Shown: positions 7,036-15,730 of the stretch, one piece after another
Position numbering within the stretch: the first letter of the stretch is position 1
Layout of the letters: every line of letters starts with the position of its first letter
From: Ardenticatenaceae bacterium
GTDB taxonomy: Bacteria > Chloroflexota > Anaerolineae > Promineifilales > Promineifilaceae
Direction: 5' to 3'
Assembly (NCBI GenBank): GCA_027054335.1
Contig: JALUPA010000065.1
Coordinates: 1-40,016, forward strand
DNA length: 40,016 bases
Program-made: the position numbers and the translations under genes
The notes under the pieces: model-generated
What the model was told of the DNA's origin: nothing
The model's database searches: none
The model's input: only the letters and a program-made list of their open reading frames with translations

Positions 7036-7962
7036 GTGGTAAATCTTCCTGTAATCCAGGTCAGTAATCTCTCGTATTACTATGGGCAGACGAAAGCTAT
7101 AGATAATCTGACATTTACTGTGCCCGGCGGTTCCATATTTGGCTTTCTGGGACCCAACGGCGCAGGTAAAACAACCACTATTCACTTACTTCTGGGGCTA
7201 TTGAAACCGGCAAGCGGCCGTATAATCGTGTCAGGTTTTGATACGCAAACACAAGCCGATCAGGTTCGTGCCTGCGCGGGGACGCTGTTGGAACATACAG
7301 GTCTTTACGAAAGATTGAGCGCTGAAGAAAATCTGGAGTTTTACGGCCGTATCTATCGTATGGATGCGGCGCGGCGGCGCAAACGGATCAAGGAGTTGTT
7401 GTCACAATTCGACTTATGGCCGCGCCGAAAAGAGATTGTTCGCGTGTGGAGTCGCGGCATGAAACAAAAATTAGCTATTGCCCGCGCCCTGCTTCACCAA
7501 CCCCGTCTCGTTTTTCTGGACGAGCCTACCGCCGGGATGGACCCTTTGGCTGCGGCCGACTTTCGCCACCAGCTTGTTACTCTGTCCAGACGCGAAAACA
7601 TCTCCATATTTCTAACGACACATAATTTGCGCGAAGCGCAGGATATATGCGACCTTGTTGGCATTTTACGCGCCGGCCATCTTGTTGCCGCAGGCACGCC
7701 AGACGATCTGCTTCGACAAAAGACCCGACAGATAGAAATCGTCGGCCAAAACTTTAACAAAAAAGCGCTGACAGCCCTGGAAGAAATGCCTGGTGTATTG
7801 TCTGTCAGAGCAAGAAACAACCGGTTAAAAATAACGCTCAACGAATCCGGGGATATTGTTTCCCTTGTCAATCAATTAGCCGGTAACGGCGTCCAGGTTC
7901 ACGAACTGCTAAATACCGAGAATAACCTTGAGAAAGTTTTCCTGCAATTGATGGAGGAGTGA
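7036..7962 (+). CDS. ABC transporter ATP-binding protein (exporter 2)
   Basis: 308 residues with the GTG at 7036 as start; upstream codons are in frame but read through a heptanucleotide repeat, and a weak AGGCAAG lies 8 bases ahead of this GTG, so the start is moderately certain. Walker A is GPNGAGKTTT, the signature is WSRGMKQK, Walker B is LVFLDEPTAGMDP, the H-loop is LTTHNL. A C-terminal domain of about 80 residues ends in NLEKVFLQLMEE, as in exporter 1. Only one ACGGCCGT occurs in the gene and its AT content is higher than that of its neighbours, suggesting later arrival. It pairs with the permease encoded next. Confidence 0.9.
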   Translation: MVNLPVIQVSNLSYYYGQTKAIDNLTFTVPGGSIFGFLGPNGAGKTTTIHLLLGLLKPASGRIIVSGFDTQTQADQVRACAGTLLEHTGLYERLSAEENLEFYGRIYRMDAARRRKRIKELLSQFDLWPRRKEIVRVWSRGMKQKLAIARALLHQPRLVFLDEPTAGMDPLAAADFRHQLVTLSRRENISIFLTTHNLREAQDICDLVGILRAGHLVAAGTPDDLLRQKTRQIEIVGQNFNKKALTALEEMPGVLSVRARNNRLKITLNESGDIVSLVNQLAGNGVQVHELLNTENNLEKVFLQLMEE

Positions 7963-7964
7963 TT

Positions 7965-8699
7965 TTGGCGTTTGACATTCAAACAGTTATGTGGAAAGAG
8001 TGGCGGGAAATATACCGGCAAAAAAGCAGTCTCCGCGACATTGCTTCCCTGCTCATTATTCTTGCTTTTTTCAGTTTGTTTTTTCCAACCCAGTTCGGCG
8101 CCGGTTGGGTATCGTCGCCGGTTGTTATCTTTTTTTCCACATGGGTTCCCTTTTTAATGGTAACATCCATTGTTGCCGATTCCTTTGCCGGAGAGCGGGA
8201 ACGCCATACTCTGGAAACGCTTCTGGCATCCCGGCTTCCTGATAGCGCTATTTTGTTAGGAAAAATTCTGGCAACTTCAATTTTTGGATGGTTGCTCGCT
8301 TTGCTCATACTATTATTTTCCTTGATTTCTGTTAACTTGCAGTATAGTCAAGGAAGTTTCCTGTTTTACAATCTGCCAGTATTATTGGGGAGCATCGTTC
8401 TTGGATTTTTGGGCGCGTTACTGTCAGCGCAAACAGGCGTTATTATTTCTTTGCGTTCAGCCACGGTAAGACAAGCCCAACAAATCTTGAGTTTGTTAGG
8501 GATGGCTCCTGTTTTTTTGCTGGTTTTTCTTGGGCAAATGATGTCAGCGGGACAAAAAGCCAAACTCGTTAATTACTTTGGCTCGTTTGGTCTTTCTCAT
8601 ACTGTTTTATTGTTCGTCACCGCACTCGCAGTTGCTGATTTAATATTATTCTGGGCAGCTCGCGCCAGATTCCAAAGGACACGTTTGATTCTTGATTAG
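7965..8699 (+). CDS. ABC-2 type permease (exporter 2)
   Basis: 244 residues from TTG 7965, chosen because GGAGG (7953-7957) is 7 bases ahead; the GTG at 7959 is too close to it. Hydrophobic segments are visible at about residues 22-42, 50-72, 101-125, 135-160, 173-195 and 205-225. The loop SFAGERERHTLETLLASRLP matches the ABC-2 permease pattern in which the cytoplasmic loop docks on the ATPase. Directly coupled to the preceding ATPase gene. T-rich and without ACGGCCGT, unlike most genes here. Substrate unknown. Confidence 0.88.
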   Translation: MAFDIQTVMWKEWREIYRQKSSLRDIASLLIILAFFSLFFPTQFGAGWVSSPVVIFFSTWVPFLMVTSIVADSFAGERERHTLETLLASRLPDSAILLGKILATSIFGWLLALLILLFSLISVNLQYSQGSFLFYNLPVLLGSIVLGFLGALLSAQTGVIISLRSATVRQAQQILSLLGMAPVFLLVFLGQMMSAGQKAKLVNYFGSFGLSHTVLLFVTALAVADLILFWAARARFQRTRLILD

Positions 8700-8700
8700 G

Positions 8701-8778
8701 CTTGTCTACCCAATCGAAAACCGGCAAACCAACCAACATTCTCCCCGCCGCCTGCAAAAAAAACCGTCTCGTAATCAT
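8701..8778 (-). pseudogene. remnant of an amine-oxidase-like gene 5' end
   Basis: On the minus strand ATG 8776-8778 starts MITRRFFLQAAGRMLVGLP, matching the Tat leader of the amine oxidase at 6469 (MITRRGFLQAAGAALAGLL), with the same leader DNA upstream. After about 20 residues similarity ends and the frame runs into the antisense of the exporter 2 permease and stops at 8617. No oxidase body follows, so this is a duplicated or left-over 5' end. Confidence 0.65.
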
Positions 8779-8856
8779 AATTTCCCCCGTATTGCGTATT
8801 GCGTATTCCGTATTGCGTATTGATTGACCGTTACGCAATACGCAATACGCGCTACG
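8743..8856. repeat. direct repeat copy 2 plus heptanucleotide array (unit CGTATTG)
   Basis: 8743-8810 repeats 6434-6494. At its end the 7-bp unit CGTATTG is present five times (8788-8822), against about two in copy 1, and is followed by the inverted run CGCAATACGCAATACGC (to 8856). Different unit counts in two copies of one sequence point to expansion or contraction of the heptamers. Confidence 0.7.
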
Positions 8857-8898
8857 TATGCTATTATAAAGGAAAACAACATACCCCGGAGGTATTTA

Positions 8899-10914
8899 AT
8901 GAGTACAGCAGAAAAACGGCCGTTCACCGCCGCAGACCTCTACAATTTACAACTGGCGGCCGATCCCCAAATCTCGCCGGACGGCCGTCACGTCATCTTC
9001 AGCCTCAGCCGTATAGACCGGAAGACGGAAAAGAAACACGCCAATCTGTGGCTGGCTGCTGCTGACGGCCGTACCCCGCCCCGCCAATTCACTTACGGCG
9101 ATCAAACCGACAGCCACCCCTGCTGGTCACCCGACGGCCGTACCATTGCCTTCCTCTCCAACCGCAAAGAGGAAAAACAGGCCCAGATTTACCTCATCCC
9201 CGCGGACGGCGGCGAAGCCCGGCTTCTGACCGACGTAAAAGGAGAATTTGCCCATTTTGCCTGGTCGCCCGACGGCCGTACCCTGGTCGCCCAATTCCGC
9301 AAAAAAGACCCGGAGGCCATCGAGCGGGAAGAAGACGAGCAGAAAAAAGAACTGGGCATTGTCGCCCGCCATATCACCACGCTAAACTACAAATTTGACG
9401 GCGCGGGCTACCTGCCCCAGGAAAAATGGCATATCTGGACGTTTGACGCCGAGACCGGCGCGGGAACGCAGCTTACCGATGGCGACTGCCACGAAACAGA
9501 ACCGCGCTGGTCGCCGGACGGCCGTACCATTCTCTGCCTCTCCAACCGACACCCAGACCCGGATTTACACCCGGACGCCATTGATCTGTACCTCATCCCG
9601 GCCGCAGGGGGCGAGATGGAGAAAGTGGCGACAGACCACAACGCCCGCAAGTATAACCCGTCTTTTGCGCCGGACGGCCGTCAGATTGCCTTTTTGGGTG
9701 CGGCGCGGCGCGGCGACTGGTATCAGAACGCCAGCCTTTTCGTCACCCCCACAGCCGGCGGCGCGGCCCGTAACCTGTCTGCCGCGTACGACCTGACCAT
9801 CGGAGATTATACCTTGAGCGACACCCCCAGCGGGACGCCGCTTCCCTCACCAACCTGGTCGGCAGACGGCCGTACCCTCTACGTCATCGCCTCCCGACAC
9901 GGCCGTCAGTCTCTCCTTGCCTTTGACACGGCCGACGGCAGCGTCCGGGCCGTTATTGACGCTCCCGGCGCAGTACGCAGCTTCCACTTTAGCGCCGACC
10001 AAACCCGGCTGGCCTACCTCTGGGGCGACGCAGAAACCATCGCCCAACTCTACGTCCGCCAAATAGATGACGGCACAAATCACGCCCTCACCCGGTTCAA
10101 CGAAGATTGGCTGGCAGAAAAAGAACGGGGCCGGATTGAAGAACTCTGGTTCCCGGGGGCGGACGGCAACGATTTGCAGGGCTGGATTCTCAGACCGCCC
10201 GATTTTGACCCCGCACAAAAATACCCTTCCATCCTGGAAATTCACGGCGGCCCTTACGCTCAGTACGGGCAGGGCTTCATGCACGAATTTCATTATCTGG
10301 CCGCCCAGGGGTACGTCGTCTACTTTACCAACCCGCGCGGCAGCCAGGGGTACGGCGAGGAGTTTGCCGGGGCCATTGCCAACCAGTGGGGCACGGTGGA
10401 TTACGCCGACCTGATGGTCTGGGCCGACTATATGGCCCAGCAGCCATACATTGATCCAAAACGCATGGGCGTCACCGGCGGCAGTTATGGCGGCTACATG
10501 ACGGCGCTCATCATCGGCAAAACCAACCGCTTCAAAGCGGCCGTGGCCCAACGTCTCGTCAGCAACCTGATCAGCTTCTACGGTTCCAGCGATATGAACT
10601 GGACGCTGCAAATGCTCGTTGGCACGGATACGCAGCCCTGGAATGATCTCGAAGGATATTGGCAGCAATCCCCTATCAGCCTGATCGGCAACGCCCGCAC
10701 CCCCACCTTGATCATCCACAGCGAGAAAGATTACCGCTGTGACCGGGAGCAGGGGGAACAGGTGTTTGTCGCTTTACGCAAGCAGGGGATAGATACGGAA
10801 ATGGTGCTGTTCCCGGATGAATCGCATGGGCTGTCGCGTAACGGCCGTACCGACCGCCGCATCCAACGCCTGGAACATATGACCCGCTGGTTTAACAAAT
10901 ACTTAAAAGCGTGA
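8899..10914 (+). CDS. S9-family prolyl oligopeptidase-type peptidase (acylaminoacyl peptidase-like)
   Basis: 671 residues from ATG 8899, preceded by GGAGG at a 6-base spacing. The first about 400 residues are a beta-propeller of PD40/WD40-like blades with repeated SPDGR turns (for example SPDGRHVIFS and SPDGRTIAFLS). The C-terminal alpha/beta-hydrolase domain carries the Ser in GVTGGSYGGYMT (about residue 533), a candidate Asp in SEKDYRCDREQGE and the His in FPDESHGLSR. No signal peptide, so a cytoplasmic peptidase cutting short peptides or removing blocked N-terminal residues. Ten ACGGCCGT octamers occur; seven encode Asp-Gly-Arg in propeller or nearby turns. Confidence 0.93.
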   Translation: MSTAEKRPFTAADLYNLQLAADPQISPDGRHVIFSLSRIDRKTEKKHANLWLAAADGRTPPRQFTYGDQTDSHPCWSPDGRTIAFLSNRKEEKQAQIYLIPADGGEARLLTDVKGEFAHFAWSPDGRTLVAQFRKKDPEAIEREEDEQKKELGIVARHITTLNYKFDGAGYLPQEKWHIWTFDAETGAGTQLTDGDCHETEPRWSPDGRTILCLSNRHPDPDLHPDAIDLYLIPAAGGEMEKVATDHNARKYNPSFAPDGRQIAFLGAARRGDWYQNASLFVTPTAGGAARNLSAAYDLTIGDYTLSDTPSGTPLPSPTWSADGRTLYVIASRHGRQSLLAFDTADGSVRAVIDAPGAVRSFHFSADQTRLAYLWGDAETIAQLYVRQIDDGTNHALTRFNEDWLAEKERGRIEELWFPGADGNDLQGWILRPPDFDPAQKYPSILEIHGGPYAQYGQGFMHEFHYLAAQGYVVYFTNPRGSQGYGEEFAGAIANQWGTVDYADLMVWADYMAQQPYIDPKRMGVTGGSYGGYMTALIIGKTNRFKAAVAQRLVSNLISFYGSSDMNWTLQMLVGTDTQPWNDLEGYWQQSPISLIGNARTPTLIIHSEKDYRCDREQGEQVFVALRKQGIDTEMVLFPDESHGLSRNGRTDRRIQRLEHMTRWFNKYLKA

Positions 10915-10920
10915 TGCGTG

Positions 10921-11220
10921 ATGCATGAAAACGTGACTGAAACAGACTGCTATTTACCCACCGTAGTACGGGCAGAATATCGCTATGATTATGTGATTGA
11001 AGTAGCGTTCGATAACGGCCTGATAAAGTTGATAGATTTTTCCCCCTGGCTTGAAGGCCCCGTTTTTGAGCCGTTGCAAGACAAAGCAACTTTCCAATCT
11101 TTTTTCCTGGATGGTTGGACAATTGCCTGGCCAAATGGAGCAGACATCGCGCCAGAAACATTATATGACGCCAAATCTGTAAAAACAGGCAGCAGTGTCG
11201 AGGCTGTTGCGCCAGTTTGA
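10921..11220 (+). CDS. DUF2442 domain protein
   Basis: 99 residues. The stretch VIEVAFDNGLIKLIDFSPWL, then FEPLQDKATFQSFFLD and WPNGADIAPETLYD, is the DUF2442 pattern: a small single-domain protein of unknown function that is sometimes encoded next to DUF4160 proteins, but no such partner is here. The start is uncertain: a 7-bp repeat GCGTGAT covers both the preceding stop codon and this ATG (10909-10930), there is no clear ribosome site, and the GTG at 10918 is also possible. Spacing to the S9 peptidase gene is 6 bp, so translation may be coupled to it. Confidence 0.8.
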   Translation: MHENVTETDCYLPTVVRAEYRYDYVIEVAFDNGLIKLIDFSPWLEGPVFEPLQDKATFQSFFLDGWTIAWPNGADIAPETLYDAKSVKTGSSVEAVAPV

Positions 11221-11223
11221 TTT

Positions 11224-11961
11224 TTATGGCGTCGCTATTGCAGCCGCACCGATAATGCCTGCTTCATTACGCAGCAGCGCTGGCACAACGGCCGCTCGCG
11301 TCTCGATATAAGGCAAAAACTTCTCGTACTTCTTGCTCACGCCCCCGCCAATAATGATCAAATCCGGCGAAAAAAGGAATTCAACGTGATGGAAATAACG
11401 ATTCAGCCGCCGGCCCCACTTCTTCCAGCTTAACTCCTCTGCTTTGCGCATCCGATCTGAGGTGTAATCTTCGGCATCAATCGCCATACCGGGCAGGTAA
11501 AGGTGGCCTAATTCCAGATTGGGAACCAAACGGCCGTCTACAAACATCGCGCTGCCAATCCCCGTCCCCAAGGTAAACATCATCGTCACGCCTGGCCGGC
11601 TGCGCCCTGCGCCAAAGTGCATTTCCGCCACGGCCGCCACGTCCGCATCATTTAGCAGCGTTACCGGGCAGCCCGTTGCCGCTACCATCGCCTCCTGGCC
11701 GGGAAAATCAAGCCAGCCGTCATCAATATTGGCCGCACTCAACACCGTCCCATGAATAACAATGCCGGGAATCCCCACGCCAATCGGCCCTTTATACTTA
11801 AACGCGGCCACAATCTCCCCCATCACTCCAATAACGGCTTCCGGCGTGGCCGGCTGCGGCGTGGGGATGCGGATACGCTCACTCACCATCTCCCCCTTCT
11901 CCGTATCCACCAGCGCTCCTTTAATACCGCTGCCGCCTATGTCAATGCCTAATGCAATCAT
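11224..11961 (-). CDS. ppgK: polyphosphate glucokinase (ROK family)
   Basis: 245 residues, GGAG 6 bases before the ATG. Phosphate-1 motif [16 protein letters not shown] at the N-terminus, then [20 protein letters not shown], the catalytic-Asp region [33 protein letters not shown], the ELGHL motif, [13 protein letters not shown] and [16 protein letters not shown]. The combination of [21 protein letters not shown] and GGGVSKK is characteristic of polyphosphate-dependent rather than ATP-only glucokinases. It phosphorylates glucose to glucose 6-phosphate in the cytoplasm using polyphosphate and possibly ATP. It is convergent with the DUF2442 gene (3 bp apart). Confidence 0.9.
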   Translation of the reverse strand: MIALGIDIGGSGIKGALVDTEKGEMVSERIRIPTPQPATPEAVIGVMGEIVAAFKYKGPIGVGIPGIVIHGTVLSAANIDDGWLDFPGQEAMVAATGCPVTLLNDADVAAVAEMHFGAGRSRPGVTMMFTLGTGIGSAMFVDGRLVPNLELGHLYLPGMAIDAEDYTSDRMRKAEELSWKKWGRRLNRYFHHVEFLFSPDLIIIGGGVSKKYEKFLPYIETRAAVVPALLRNEAGIIGAAAIATP

Positions 11962-12134
11962 TTATTTCTCCGCAAGTAATCAAATCGAGTAACTAGATGT
12001 AGCTTCGCTCAATTTCTGTGAATGCCTTCTTAAAATAACCTTTCCATTTCTCTGAATTAAGTTCTGGAGATTCAAAAAGCGCATACCCTAATATATCTTA
12101 GCCATATTCTCGACCTAATCCGGCAACTATCCAG

Positions 12135-13439
12135 TTACTCAACTACTCCATAAAAATGTGGCAGTGGTTCCGCCGGTTCCTCCGTCCACATGAGTGCATC
12201 CAACAACTCCTGGCGGGATCGGGTCAGTTTGTCCGGGTCATTGGCATGGATATAGCCAAGAATGTCGCCGGCCACGTACCAGTCACCTACTTTGGCCGGG
12301 AAGACAAAGCCAACGGCGTGATCGATCTCATCCGTTTTTACCAGACGGCCGCCACCCAGATGTACACAAGCCCAACCGATTTTCCCCGTGTCCATAGCCG
12401 CAATCACGCCGTCACGAGGGGCCAGAATCGGTTCCACGTAAGCGGCCTGGAGCAGCAGATCGGGATTATCTACCGGAGCTGGGTCGCCCCCCTGAGCTTC
12501 TACCAGTTGGCGGAATTTTTGCAGCGCGGCACCGTTTTGAAATACGGCCGTAACCATCCCCTTCGCTTCAGCCAAATCCCCCGCCTTCCCCGCCAGGAGC
12601 AGCATGTGGCCCGCCGTCGTCAGGCAATGCTCTACAAAATCAGGCGGCCCGCCGCCGCGCAGCGTCTCCAGCGCCTCTTTTACTTCCAGAGCGTTGCCAA
12701 TGGCGTGACCCAACGGCTGATTCATATCCGAGATAAGCGCCACTGTTTTCCGGCCGGCGTCGTTACCAATATCCACCATGATGCGGGCCAACTGTCGGGC
12801 ATCCTCTACCGTGTGCATGAACGCGCCGCTGCCCATCTTCACGTCCAGCAAAATGGCGTCCGCCCCCGTCGCCAGCTTTTTGGACATAATGGAAGCGGCA
12901 ATCAGGGGCATCGTGGAGACCGTCCCTGTCACGTCCCGCAGGGCGTACAGCTTGCCGTCCGCCGGAGCCAGATCGCCCGTCTGCCCGGCCAGAACCACAC
13001 CGATTTCTGCCAACTGCCGCTTGTATTGAGCCAACGTCAGGGCGCTGGACCAGCCGGGGAACGATTCCATTTTGTCCAGCGTACCGCCACTGGAACCGAG
13101 ACCGCGCCCGCTCATCTTGCCTACCGGCACGCCGCAGGCGGCCACGGCCGGCTGCACGGCCAGCGTCGTCTTGTCTCCCACGCCGCCGGAAGAATGTTTG
13201 TCTACCACAAAGGGTACTACGTCGTGCAAATCCAGCATCTCGCCGGAGCGGGCCATCGCCAGGGTCATCTCCACCGTTTCCTGCCGGTTCATCCCTTGCA
13301 GATAGATCGCCATCATCAGGGCTGCCGCCTGGTAATCGGGGATGTTTCCGGCGGTATATTCGGCCACAAACCAGTCAATCTCGGCGGCTGAGAGGGCACG
13401 GCCGTCTCGCTTCTTGATAATTATGTCAACCATTCTCAT
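12135..13439 (-). CDS. pdp: pyrimidine-nucleoside phosphorylase
   Basis: 434 residues from ATG 13437-13439 with GAGGTG upstream; a longer frame to 13529 reads through a repeat and is rejected. N-terminal MVDIIIKKRDGRALSAAEI, the signature SGRGLGSSGGTLDKMES (thymidine/pyrimidine phosphorylase), the phosphate-binding DKHSSGGVGDKTTL and the tail with a biotinyl-lipoyl-like beta region. Length matches bacterial PyNP (about 433), rather than E. coli DeoA (440). It splits uridine, thymidine or deoxyuridine to base and (deoxy)ribose 1-phosphate. The deoA assignment cannot be fully excluded. It is divergent from the amidohydrolase gene, another nucleoside-salvage enzyme. Confidence 0.9.
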   Translation of the reverse strand: MRMVDIIIKKRDGRALSAAEIDWFVAEYTAGNIPDYQAAALMMAIYLQGMNRQETVEMTLAMARSGEMLDLHDVVPFVVDKHSSGGVGDKTTLAVQPAVAACGVPVGKMSGRGLGSSGGTLDKMESFPGWSSALTLAQYKRQLAEIGVVLAGQTGDLAPADGKLYALRDVTGTVSTMPLIAASIMSKKLATGADAILLDVKMGSGAFMHTVEDARQLARIMVDIGNDAGRKTVALISDMNQPLGHAIGNALEVKEALETLRGGGPPDFVEHCLTTAGHMLLLAGKAGDLAEAKGMVTAVFQNGAALQKFRQLVEAQGGDPAPVDNPDLLLQAAYVEPILAPRDGVIAAMDTGKIGWACVHLGGGRLVKTDEIDHAVGFVFPAKVGDWYVAGDILGYIHANDPDKLTRSRQELLDALMWTEEPAEPLPHFYGVVE

Positions 13440-13477
13440 TGGGAACACCTCAATGTACGCTGTATGTATTGATTTTT

Positions 13478-13552
13478 TAGGACGCTGATTAACACAGATG
13501 AACGCAGATAAGACAAAAATCAGCGTCATCCGCGTTAATTAGCGTCCAGCCT
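13478..13552. repeat. degenerate repeat of the ATCAGCGTC type
   Basis: On the minus strand the segment reads as related phrases of 9-11 bp (ATCTGCGTTC, ATCTGTGTTA, ATCAGCGTC, ATCCGCGTTA). Opposed GGACGC and GCGTCC ends give a weak fold-back. A similar but weaker stretch fills 1224-1330. It lies between the divergent nucleoside genes. Confidence 0.5.
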
Positions 13553-13696
13553 CTTTATAATCATGGTTTTGCCACGACATGAAATACGATTATATCAAGA
13601 ATCCGGTATAATGGCGGCTACGGCCGTAACAGCCACGCAACCTTGAAACTTAAATCCCCGGCAAACAGCCATAAAATCACACTGCGGAGGTTCCCA

Positions 13697-15685
13697 ATGC
13701 CCAAACAAGCTGACACCATCCTGACCGGCGGCACAGTCGTCACCCTGAATGAAAACTACGATATTTTTACCGACGGTGCTATTGTCATCAAAAATGACGC
13801 CATCATTGCCGTTGGCCCAACCCAAGAGATTGCCAATCTATATGAAGCCAAAGAAACAGTAGACTGCGCCAACCAAGTCATCATCCCCGGCCTGGTAAAC
13901 GCCCACACCCACGTTCCCATGACCCTCTTTCGCGGTCTGAACGATGATTTGCGCCTGGACGTGTGGCTGGGCTACCTGATGCCTCTGGAGCGGGAGTTTG
14001 TCACCCCGGAATTTGTCAAACTGGGGGCGCGGCTGGCCTGCGCCGAGATGATTCGCTCCGGCATCACGGCCTTTGCCGATATGTATTATTTTGAAGAGGC
14101 AATTGCGGAGGAAACGGCCGTCATCGGGATGCGCGCTTTGTTAGGCCAAACCGTCCTCGTCTTCCCTGCGCCGGATGCCGAGACGTATGAGGACGCTCTG
14201 GTGCGCTGCCGCCGCTTCATCGAAGGCTGGAACGGCCATCCCCTCATCCAGCCGGCCGTCGCCCCCCACGCCTGGTACACCGGCACCCCGGAAATGGATC
14301 GCGCCTGCGCCGATTTGGCCCGCGCCTACGACGTACCCATCCACACCCACATCAGCGAAACCCGCCTGGAAGCAGACAACTGCCGCCAACTACATCACAT
14401 GGACGTCGTTTCCTGGGTGGGCAGTCACGGGATTCTGGAAACCAAGCTACTGGCCGCTCACTGCGTCCATTTGGAACGCAGTGAAATGTTTGCCCTGAAG
14501 GAAGCCGGCGCTGGTGTAGCCCACTGCCCCACCAGCAATCTAAAACTGGCCAGCGGTATTGCTCCTATTGGCGAGATGCTGGACATCGGCTTGAAAGTTG
14601 GCGTGGGCACAGACGGCCCGGCCAGTAACAACGATCTGGATATGTTTGAGGAGGTGCGGCTGGCGGCACTGCTGGCAAAAACCAAAAGCAACGATCCCAC
14701 CGTTCTCCCGGCGCGGCAGGCGTTGGCAGCGGCCACGATTGGCGGGGCGCGGGCGCTGCACATGGAGCATTTGACGGGTAGCCTGGAGGCAGGTAAGCGG
14801 GCCGATTTGGCGATTGTGGATTTGAGCGGGGTACACAACCAGCCCCAGTTCCACAACAACCCGGACGCCGTTTACTCCGTCCTGATTTACTCGGCGAAGA
14901 GTACGGACGTAGCCCACGTGATGGTGAACGGCCGTTGGCTGATGCGCGACCGGCAGCTCCTCACCCTGGACGAAGCAGCCGCCATTGCCGCCGCCGCCCA
15001 AACAGCTGCCGAAATTGACGCCTTTGTCATGGAGCGGGAATCCAGCGTTTACAACAAATTGGTCTTTTTGGCCGGGGTGCAGCGGCAGGAAAGTTTTGAA
15101 GTGCAGGTCAAAGTACCGCTGACAGATAAAACGGCCGTCCTCGACTTCATCGCCAGTGATCAATGCCAGATCACCAAACAGGCCCATTACAAACAGTACG
15201 ACAACTACTTCCTGTTCGAGGGTGCTGACCCGGACGCTGCCCGCCTGCGCTACCGGGAAGACGAGTTTATTGACGAAGCAGGCAATCCTTACCAGACACG
15301 CAGCCGCCTCACCCTGATTGGCGAAGGCACGCGGCAGGAATTTCCCAACGCTGTCATGCTTTCCCGCACCCGCTTCTTTGCCGATGCAGACCGCAGTTTG
15401 CGCTTCTACCGGGAATACTTTGCCCCCGCCAGCGAAAGAGAGGTGGTCAAAGACCGGCTGCGCTGGCACATTCTCTATCAGGACACAGACTTTGCCGTCA
15501 ACCTGGACAAGGTACTGGAGCCGGAACTGCCGGGTTACTTCCTGGAAATCAAATCCCGCACCTGGTCCCGCACCGATGCGGAACGCAAGGCCAATTTGAT
15601 GACGGAAATTTTATCGCTGTTGGGGGTGGAACTGGAAACGGCCGAACGCCGGGAGTATGCGGATATTGCAGTGGAGGGGGATTAG
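13697..15685 (+). CDS. amidohydrolase (SAH/MTA deaminase-like) fused to a CYTH domain
   Basis: 662 residues from ATG 13697 with GGAGG 6 bases upstream. Residues 1 to about 440 are an SAH/5'-methylthioadenosine deaminase-type amidohydrolase: PGLVNAHTHVPMTLFRG (metal HxH), IHTHISE, LAAHCVHL and VGTDGPASNNDLDMFEE (metal Asp), and IVDLSGVHNQPQFHN near the end of the barrel. From about 470 a second domain begins: SFEVQVKV (EXEXK motif with Gln for the second Glu), LRYREDEF, SRLTLIGEG, FAVNLDKVLEPELPGYFLEIKSRTWS and KANLMTEILSLLGV, which is the CYTH triphosphate-tunnel pattern. Such deaminases usually end near 430-450 residues. Likely role: purine nucleoside deamination with a nucleotide- or polyphosphate-binding appendage. 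The fusion role is unknown. Confidence 0.85.
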   Translation: MPKQADTILTGGTVVTLNENYDIFTDGAIVIKNDAIIAVGPTQEIANLYEAKETVDCANQVIIPGLVNAHTHVPMTLFRGLNDDLRLDVWLGYLMPLEREFVTPEFVKLGARLACAEMIRSGITAFADMYYFEEAIAEETAVIGMRALLGQTVLVFPAPDAETYEDALVRCRRFIEGWNGHPLIQPAVAPHAWYTGTPEMDRACADLARAYDVPIHTHISETRLEADNCRQLHHMDVVSWVGSHGILETKLLAAHCVHLERSEMFALKEAGAGVAHCPTSNLKLASGIAPIGEMLDIGLKVGVGTDGPASNNDLDMFEEVRLAALLAKTKSNDPTVLPARQALAAATIGGARALHMEHLTGSLEAGKRADLAIVDLSGVHNQPQFHNNPDAVYSVLIYSAKSTDVAHVMVNGRWLMRDRQLLTLDEAAAIAAAAQTAAEIDAFVMERESSVYNKLVFLAGVQRQESFEVQVKVPLTDKTAVLDFIASDQCQITKQAHYKQYDNYFLFEGADPDAARLRYREDEFIDEAGNPYQTRSRLTLIGEGTRQEFPNAVMLSRTRFFADADRSLRFYREYFAPASEREVVKDRLRWHILYQDTDFAVNLDKVLEPELPGYFLEIKSRTWSRTDAERKANLMTEILSLLGVELETAERREYADIAVEGD

Positions 15686-15727
15686 AGATTGGAGATTGAA
15701 GATTTTGCCAATCTCCAATCTCCCCAA
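15683..15727. repeat. heptanucleotide fold-back (unit GAGATTG)
   Basis: GAGATTG units are followed after a short loop by AATCTCCAATCTCC, a 7-bp-periodic hairpin between the convergent amidohydrolase and SCP2 genes. It could act as a shared 3' end, but there is only a short T run. Confidence 0.65.
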
Positions 15728-15730
15728 AAA

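Noticed and set aside
6500-8745. Insertion sequence or transposon around exporter 2
   Set aside because: No transposase and no element ends around the whole segment; only a flanking duplication is seen.
12156-13391. 411-codon open frame antisense to the pyrimidine-nucleoside phosphorylase gene
   Set aside because: It mirrors the high-GC codon pattern of the real gene, has no ribosome site, and its product is His/Arg/Gln-rich without domains.
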